Source of the DNA: Actinoplanes sp. KI2
GTDB lineage: Bacteria > Actinomycetota > Actinomycetes > Mycobacteriales > Micromonosporaceae
Direction of reading: 5' to 3'
Assembly: GCF_025630775.1 (NCBI RefSeq)
Contig: NZ_JAOSZE010000030.1
Coordinates: 1 to 64,000 of the forward strand
DNA: 64,000 nucleotides
In this document: one piece after another, positions 57,493 through 64,000 of the stretch
How positions within the stretch are numbered: the stretch's first letter is position 1
Layout of the letters: every line of letters begins with the position of its first letter
Notes under the pieces: generated by a model
Database searches by the model: none
Seen by the model: only the letters and a program-made list of their open reading frames with translations
What the model was told of the DNA's origin: nothing
Position numbers and translations under genes: made by a program

Positions 57493-58158
57493 ATGCGTCG
57501 CCTCGTCGTTCTCCTCACCGCACTGCTGTCCGCGCTCGCGCTCAGCCCGGCCCCGCCCGCGGCCGCCGCGCCCGGGACTCCGGTGGTCTTCGTGCACGGT
57601 TACACCGGCAACGCCTCGAACTGGACCACCGCGATGGCGGTCTTCCAGGCCGGCGGCTATTCGAGCAGCCAGCTGTTCGCGTACGAGTACAACTCGTACG
57701 GGAACAACATCACCAACGCCCAGGGGCTGGCCAGCTACGTCAGCCAGGTCCGGGCCCGCACCGGCGCCGCCCAGGTCGACATCGTCAACCACTCGATGGG
57801 CGGCCTGGTCAGCCTCTGGTATCTCAAGCAGCTGGGCGGCGCCCAGTACGTCCGGCACCTCGCCTCGATCGCCGGCGCCAACCACGGCACCACGTACGCG
57901 AGCGCCTGCCTGATCTACGTCACCTGCCAGCAGATGTATCCCGGGTCGTCGTTCATCACCACGCTGAGCGCGGGCGACGAGACCCCGGGCAGCACCCGGT
58001 ACGCGACCTGGTACTCGCCGTGCGACGGCATCATCATCCCGTACACGAGCACGGTGTTGAGCGGTGCCACCAACAACTACGTGGCGTGCCAGACCCACAT
58101 CGGCTACCTGACCGACACGGTCACGCTCACCGCGGTCAGATCGTTCCTGGCGAGCTGA
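57493..58158 (+). CDS. Secreted lipase/esterase (alpha/beta hydrolase)
   Basis: This 221-residue enzyme has a signal peptide (about 1-26; RRLVVLLTALLSALALS, ending AAA). The oxyanion motif is VHGYTGN, the nucleophile elbow VNHSMGG with Ser101, and the other triad residues are Asp178 (PCDGIIIP) and His202 (THIGYL). Four Cys residues in the C-terminal half suggest disulfides. ATG 57493 has GGAGG 5 bp upstream. It resembles small actinobacterial triacylglycerol lipases of about 20 kDa. The gene is divergent from the pectate lyase and convergent with an acyl-CoA synthetase gene, separated by a strong terminator. Confidence 0.88.
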   Translation: MRRLVVLLTALLSALALSPAPPAAAAPGTPVVFVHGYTGNASNWTTAMAVFQAGGYSSSQLFAYEYNSYGNNITNAQGLASYVSQVRARTGAAQVDIVNHSMGGLVSLWYLKQLGGAQYVRHLASIAGANHGTTYASACLIYVTCQQMYPGSSFITTLSAGDETPGSTRYATWYSPCDGIIIPYTSTVLSGATNNYVACQTHIGYLTDTVTLTAVRSFLAS

Positions 58159-58166
58159 CCCCATTT

Positions 58167-58191
58167 CCCGCGAGTGAGGCCGCGCTCGGCC

Positions 58192-58202
<11 letters not shown>
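58167..58202. terminator. Bidirectional terminator with a perfect 16-bp stem
   Basis: CCCGCGAGTGAGGCCG (58167-58182) pairs perfectly with the run at 58187-58202 around a 4-nt CGCT loop. It lies between the convergent lipase and acyl-CoA synthetase genes. The synthetase stop codon (58192-58194) and its last codons form part of the stem. Confidence 0.85.
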
Positions 58203-59844
<1,642 letters not shown>

Positions 59845-59898
59845 GCCGCAACGGTAATGTGTGCCAGGTCACAATGGCTAGGTCGGCCGGGAGGCTAG

Positions 59899-60564
59899 GT
59901 GGCGGAGACGACGGTCGCCGAGGTGATGGCCGAGCTGGCCGGCCTCGAAGACCCCCGGGCCCGGGAGGTCAACGAACGACACGGCGACGATCACGGGGTG
60001 AACCTCGGCAGCCTGCGCGCGGTGGCCAAGCGGCTGAAGGTCCAGCAGGACCTGGCGTGCGAGCTGTGGCAGACGGGCGACACGGCGGCCCGCCTGCTGG
60101 CGACCCTGATCTGCCGCCCGAAGGCCTTCGCGGCCGCCGACCTGGACGCGATGCTGCGCCAGGCGCGCACCCCCAAGGTCCGTGACTGGCTGGTGAACTA
60201 CGTGGTGAAGAAGAGCCCGCACGCTGATTCGCTGCGCGTGGCCTGGCTGGCCGACGCCGATCCGCTGGTGGCGAGCGCGGGGTGGGCACTGACCGCCGAC
60301 TGCGTGGTGCGCAAGCCCGAGGTGCTCGACCTCGACGCCCTGCTCGACGTCATCGAGGCGGAGATGAAAGACGCCCCGGATTCGTTGCAGTGGGCCATGA
60401 ACACGTGCCTGGCGCAGATCGGCATCGAGCACCCGGGCTTGCGCGCCCGCGCCGTCGACATCGGCGAGCGCCTGGCGGTCCTGAAGGACTATCCAACCCC
60501 GAAGAACTGCACCTCCCCGTACGCTCCGACCTGGATCGCCGAGATGGTCCGTCGCCGGCCGTGA
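59899..60564 (+). CDS. DNA alkylation repair-like protein (AlkD/HEAT)
   Basis: This 221-residue all-helical protein resembles the HEAT-like AlkD family (LRAVAKRLKVQQDLACELW, HADSLRVAWLADADPLVASAGW, MNTCLAQIGIEHP). Family members remove alkylated bases from DNA, and some have lost that activity. The start is GTG 59899. It is divergent from the acyl-CoA synthetase with a 54-bp gap. I could not place the catalytic Asp with certainty. Confidence 0.82.
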   Translation: MAETTVAEVMAELAGLEDPRAREVNERHGDDHGVNLGSLRAVAKRLKVQQDLACELWQTGDTAARLLATLICRPKAFAAADLDAMLRQARTPKVRDWLVNYVVKKSPHADSLRVAWLADADPLVASAGWALTADCVVRKPEVLDLDALLDVIEAEMKDAPDSLQWAMNTCLAQIGIEHPGLRARAVDIGERLAVLKDYPTPKNCTSPYAPTWIAEMVRRRP

Positions 60565-60692
60565 CACTACGAAGTGGAGCCGCCGAGCATCGGCCCATGA
60601 GCCGCGCATCAACAATCAGCGCCGCTCCTTGAACCGTTGGCCGCTGTGCCACGTGTTTCCGCGTGGTGTCGTCGGACGTGGGGGACGGTTCC

Positions 60693-61940
60693 GTGACAGA
60701 ACGACCGGAGCGTGGCCGGGTGGCGGGGCTGGACGGCCTGCGTGGCCTGGCCGCGATCTACGTGCTCCTGTTCCACTCGTGGCTGCTGGCCTTCCGGTAT
60801 TTTCCCCGTAACACCGGCCCGGCTTACCTGACCTGGGCGATGTACGGTCGGCTGAGCGTTGTTTTCTTCCTGGCCCTCTCCGGCTTCTCGCTGGCGCTGT
60901 CCCCTGCGGGCAACCAATGGCGGCTGGGCGGAGCGGCCCGGTTCCTACGCCGGCGGGCCTGGCGGATCCTCCCGGCCTACTGGGTGGCGCTCGCGTTCAG
61001 CCTGGCGGTCGCCCTGTTCATCGTGCCGGCCACCCACTACGGTCCACCGAACCACCGGTCGCTGGCGGTCTTCGGCCTGCTGCTGCAGGATTTCGTCAAG
61101 GCCCGAACACCGAACGGTGCCTTCTGGTCGGTCGCCGTCGAGGTCGAGCTTTACCTGCTCTTCCCGGTGTTCCTGCTGATCCGTCGCCGGCTCGGGGCGC
61201 TCGTGCTGCTCGCCGTGGTCACCGTGCCGGTGCTGCTGGCAGGCTTGGCCGCCCCGCACTCGAACCCGCCCGAGGGCGACACCGGACTGACCTGGCACCT
61301 GGCCCCGGTCTTCGCCGCCGGCCTGGTCGCCGCCGGGGTGGTCACCGCCTCGACCCGGCTCCGCGCGCTGCCCTGGTTGTGGTTGGCCGCGGCGGCCTGC
61401 GCCCCGGTGCTACTGACGATCTATGCCAAGGGATCCTACTGGACCGGCCACCACTACTTCTGGATCGACCTCGCGATCGCACCCGGCCTGACGATGCTGA
61501 TCTTGGCCGTCGCCACCGACCCCACCGGCGCGCTGACCCGCCTGCTGTCGAGCCGGCTGCTGGCCGGCCTGGGGAAGATCTCCTACAGCCTGTACCTGAT
61601 CCACCTGCCGATCCTCACCGTCCTCGCGAAGAAGGTGGCGCCGCACCACGTCGAGCGCGGCCCGCACACGTACGCCTTCCTGGTCGTGGCCGGCCTGCCA
61701 CTTTCGCTGCTGGCGGCCTGGCTCCTCGCCACCGCCTTCGAGATCCCGTTTCAGCGCCATCGCTCCTGGCGCGCCTTGCCGGCCGCCGCCCACCGCACGC
61801 TCGCGGCCGTTGCCGGCGTGCACGTCGCTCTCCTGCGCAGCCTGCGGCGCCCGCCGTTCCGGCCGGGATTCGCACCGGCCTCCGTACCGGATGACCTACC
61901 GGATCCACAGCCGGAAGGAGCGCCGGCCCGCGTCGGCTGA
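60693..61940 (+). CDS. Membrane acyltransferase (OafA/acyltransferase-3 family)
   Basis: This 415-residue protein has about ten transmembrane helices. The N-terminal motif GLDGLRGLAAIYVLLFHSW holds the His of the acyltransferase-3 family, followed by SVVFFLALSGFSLAL and RFLRRRAWRILPAYW. These enzymes transfer acetyl or other acyl groups to cell-surface carbohydrates or natural products. I prefer GTG 60693 because GGGGGA lies about 8 bp upstream; GTG 60663 would add 10 residues. The last 60 residues are Arg/Pro-rich and cytosolic. The target is unknown. Confidence 0.85.
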   Translation: MTERPERGRVAGLDGLRGLAAIYVLLFHSWLLAFRYFPRNTGPAYLTWAMYGRLSVVFFLALSGFSLALSPAGNQWRLGGAARFLRRRAWRILPAYWVALAFSLAVALFIVPATHYGPPNHRSLAVFGLLLQDFVKARTPNGAFWSVAVEVELYLLFPVFLLIRRRLGALVLLAVVTVPVLLAGLAAPHSNPPEGDTGLTWHLAPVFAAGLVAAGVVTASTRLRALPWLWLAAAACAPVLLTIYAKGSYWTGHHYFWIDLAIAPGLTMLILAVATDPTGALTRLLSSRLLAGLGKISYSLYLIHLPILTVLAKKVAPHHVERGPHTYAFLVVAGLPLSLLAAWLLATAFEIPFQRHRSWRALPAAAHRTLAAVAGVHVALLRSLRRPPFRPGFAPASVPDDLPDPQPEGAPARVG

Positions 61941-61954
61941 GCAGACGAAAACTT

Positions 61955-61983
61955 TTAACATTGTTGACAGTTGTTCATAGCAT
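61955..61983 (+). promoter_or_regulatory. Candidate promoter of the chitinase gene
   Basis: TTAACA (61955-61960) and TAGCAT (61978-61983) are 17 bp apart and match the -35 and -10 consensus at 5/6 and 4/6. A perfect TTGACA also lies at 61964-61969 but has no good -10. The region is AT-rich compared with its neighbours. Confidence 0.35.
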
Positions 61984-62024
61984 CCATCACGCTCGATGAA
62001 ATCGCTCGGGCCGAAGGAGTCGCG

Positions 62025-63260
62025 ATGAAGCATCTGCACCGCTGGGTGGCGCTGGTCGCGGGCGCCGTGACCGTTGCTGCCGGAATCATGACCGCACCCG
62101 CCGTCTTCGCCGCCACGCCGACCGGGGCAGCGGCGGTCGCGGTGGCCTGCTCGGCGCCCGCGTGGGCCGAGGGCACCGCCTACGCCGTCGGCGCCCTGGT
62201 GACCTACAACGGGCGCCTCTACCGGGCCCGGGTCGCGCACACCCCGCCGGTCGGCGCCGGGTGGAACCCGGTGGCCGCCGCCTCGCTCTGGGAGGACCTC
62301 GGCGCCTGCGACGGCACGACGCCGCCGACCACCTCCCCGACCACCCCGCCCACCACCTCACCCACCACGCAGCCGCCGGCGAGCGGCGGGCTCGCCCATG
62401 CCCCGTACGTCGACATGGGCGCCTGGCCGACGCCCAGCCTCACCACCATGGTGACCAGCGGCAACCTCAAGAACGTGACGCTGGCGTTCATCACCGCCTC
62501 CGCCTGCAAGGCCATGTGGTTCAACGCGTACGACCCGCGGCAGGCCTGGGCGAAGGACCAGATCGACGCGGTCCGCGCCCGCGGCGGCGACGTGAAGATC
62601 TCGTTCGGTGGCGCCACCGGCATCGAGCTGGCCCAGGCGTGCACCAGCGTCTCCGCGTTGCAGGCCGAATATCAGGCCGTGGTCAGCGCGTACGCCTTGA
62701 AGTACATCGACCTGGACATCGAGGGCGCGGCGACCGCGGACACCGCCTCGGTGACCCGCCGCTCGCAGGCGCTGGCCGCCCTGCAGCGGGCCAACCCGGG
62801 ACTGCGGGTGTCGTTCACGCTGCCGGTGCTGCCCGAGGGTCTGACCGCCGACGGGCTCAACGTGGTGCGCTCGGCCCGGGATGCCGGGGTCAACGTGGAC
62901 CTGGTCAACGTGATGGCGATGGACTACTACCGCACCGGCGACTACGGGGACTTCGCGGTGCAGGCGGCCAACTCGACCTTCGCGCAGGTGAAATCGCTGT
63001 ACCCGGACCGTACGGACGCTCAGGTCTGGAAGATGGTCGGCGTGACACCGATGCTGGGCGCGAACGACGACGGCCACATCTACGACCAGGCCGACGCCCG
63101 GCAGCTGGTCAGCTTCGCCCAGGGCAAGCATCTGGGCATGCTCAGCTTCTGGGAGCTGGGCCGGGACAAGAACGCCTGCACCGGGGCGCTGTACATGTGC
63201 ACCAACATCCCGCAGCAGCCGTACGAGTTCAGCAAGATCTTTGCCGGGTACGCCGGCTGA
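62025..63260 (+). CDS. Secreted GH18 chitinase with CBM5/12-like domain
   Basis: This 411-residue enzyme has a signal peptide (about 1-30; WVALVAGAVTVAAGIM, ending VFAA) and an N-terminal CBM5/12-like chitin-binding module (about 43-95; PAWAEGTAYAVGALVTYNGR with Trp and Tyr residues). A Thr/Pro linker (about 97-119) leads to a GH18 domain (about 125-411). The catalytic motif is YIDLDIEG with Glu233 as acid; the first Asp of the family motif is Tyr here. ATG 62025 has GAAGGAG 5 bp upstream. It degrades chitin outside the cell. Confidence 0.9.
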   Translation: MKHLHRWVALVAGAVTVAAGIMTAPAVFAATPTGAAAVAVACSAPAWAEGTAYAVGALVTYNGRLYRARVAHTPPVGAGWNPVAAASLWEDLGACDGTTPPTTSPTTPPTTSPTTQPPASGGLAHAPYVDMGAWPTPSLTTMVTSGNLKNVTLAFITASACKAMWFNAYDPRQAWAKDQIDAVRARGGDVKISFGGATGIELAQACTSVSALQAEYQAVVSAYALKYIDLDIEGAATADTASVTRRSQALAALQRANPGLRVSFTLPVLPEGLTADGLNVVRSARDAGVNVDLVNVMAMDYYRTGDYGDFAVQAANSTFAQVKSLYPDRTDAQVWKMVGVTPMLGANDDGHIYDQADARQLVSFAQGKHLGMLSFWELGRDKNACTGALYMCTNIPQQPYEFSKIFAGYAG

Positions 63261-63298
63261 GGCTTGACCGGGGGCGGCGACGGCATTTGGCTACCGCC

Positions 63299-64000
63299 AT
63301 GATTGCCGCGCGCCGCCTCTGGTCCCTCTTCGAGCCCCTGCACGCCGTCACCTACTTCACGCCGCAGGCCGCCTCGGCCTTCGAGGCGGCCGGGCTCACC
63401 GGCTTCTGGCGGCGCTACTTCGCCGGGCGGGCCGCGGCGCTCGGCGCGGTCGGGCCGGGGCCGGTCACCGCCGCGTTCTTCGGGTTCGCGCCGGCCATGG
63501 TGACCCGCGCGTTCCCGGGCGTCTGGGCACGCATCACGCCGCCGGCGGCGCTGGCGGCACGCGCGGACGGCGCGCGGGCGGCACTGTCCGAACTGTTCGC
63601 CGGCCTGCCGCCGGCCACCGTGGCCGAGGCCGCCGACCTGCTCGCGGCGGCGGCGCGGCAGGTGGACCTGCCGGGCCGGGTGCTGGCCGGGGCGTACGCG
63701 GATCTGCCCTGGCCGCAGGACCCGGTCGGCCGGCTCTGGCACGCCGCCACCGTGCTGCGCGAGCACCGCGGCGACGGGCACGTGGCCGCCCTGCTCACCG
63801 CGGGTGTGGACGGCGCCGAGTCGCTGGTCTGGCGGGTCGGTGTGGACGGTGGACGGCTGCGCGAGGTGACCCAGCCGGCCCGCGGCTGGACCGACGAGGA
63901 GTGGGACGACGCCGCCGGCCGGTTGGCGAAGCGTGGCTGGCTGACCGCCGGCGGCACGGCCACGGCCGCGGGGCGGGACGCGTACGACGAGGTGGAGGCG
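63299..64000 (+). CDS. SCO6745-like protein, cut by the window end
   Basis: An open frame from ATG 63299 runs 234 codons to the window edge without a stop. The sequence (MIAARRLWSLFEPLHAVTYF, AGLTGFWRRYFAGRAAALG, HAATVLREHRGDGHVAALLT, TQPARGWTDEEWDDAAGRLAKRGWL) matches the SCO6745-like family, a helical protein with a winged-helix-like C-terminal half of unknown function. About 30-40 more residues are expected beyond the window. No RBS is obvious; the start is the first Met. Confidence 0.78.
   Translation, partial: MIAARRLWSLFEPLHAVTYFTPQAASAFEAAGLTGFWRRYFAGRAAALGAVGPGPVTAAFFGFAPAMVTRAFPGVWARITPPAALAARADGARAALSELFAGLPPATVAEAADLLAAAARQVDLPGRVLAGAYADLPWPQDPVGRLWHAATVLREHRGDGHVAALLTAGVDGAESLVWRVGVDGGRLREVTQPARGWTDEEWDDAAGRLAKRGWLTAGGTATAAGRDAYDEVEA

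Overview
The window is very GC-rich, with strong G/C at third codon positions, GTG starts, Sec signal peptides, lipobox lipoproteins, Pro/Thr-linked carbohydrate-binding enzymes and a complete conservon. This fits a filamentous actinomycete, most likely of the Micromonosporaceae (Actinoplanes-like). That placement is inferred from gene content and style, not from a marker gene. I saw no rRNA, tRNA, insertion sequence, prophage or CRISPR array.

Layout. 1-3341: a secreted CBM2-linked six-hairpin glycosidase-like enzyme flanked upstream by two CCGAAA/TTTCGG inverted repeats, and a small lipoprotein. 3365-12802: a TetR gene divergent from a seven-gene run (CYP136-like P450, aldehyde dehydrogenase, paired acyl-CoA dehydrogenases, acyl-CoA ligase, SDR, second P450) that looks like a catabolic cluster for a hydrophobic, perhaps sterol- or terpenoid-like, acid. 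12860-14410: a secreted M4 metalloprotease. 14414-32110: a complete choline to glycine pathway. 32132-34911: DUF1697, a GT-C mannosyltransferase, a small membrane protein and a BON-domain protein. 34934-38750: a four-gene polyamine/iron-type ABC importer. 38842-41215: a membrane protein and a three-gene WXG/ESX-like module. 41303-48508: a secreted alpha/beta hydrolase, a membrane-tethered Hsp70, an HxlR/quinone oxidoreductase pair and a DJ-1-SnoaL fusion divergent from a LysR gene. 48505-49293: a nucleotidyltransferase followed by a relic LPXTG sorting signal. 49299-54259: a conservon (sensor kinase, roadblock, DUF742, GTPase) with a glycine-betaine-type binding protein coupled to its end. 54260-56288: a gene-poor stretch and a deletion scar in which two truncated genes meet beside an MBL-fold hydrolase. 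56417-64000: pectate lyase, lipase, acyl-CoA synthetase, AlkD-like protein, acyltransferase, chitinase and a SCO6745-like gene cut by the window end.

How the genes work together. The 14.4-32.1 kb locus is the clearest system. An 11-gene minus-strand operon (27608 to 14414), joined mostly by 1-19 bp overlaps, encodes a flavin reductase, Rieske ferredoxin, choline dehydrogenase, betaine aldehyde dehydrogenase, a betaine-type ABC importer and SoxBDAG. The divergent plus-strand unit encodes an IclR regulator, a dimethylglycine oxidase/dehydrogenase and a Rieske oxygenase of the glycine betaine monooxygenase type. Together they could import choline or betaine and strip it to glycine, under an IclR protein whose likely GTTGC half-sites sit in both intergenic regions. 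A paralogous betaine-type binding protein without its own transporter is translationally coupled to the conservon GTPase, which suggests, but does not prove, a link between osmolyte binding and conservon signalling.
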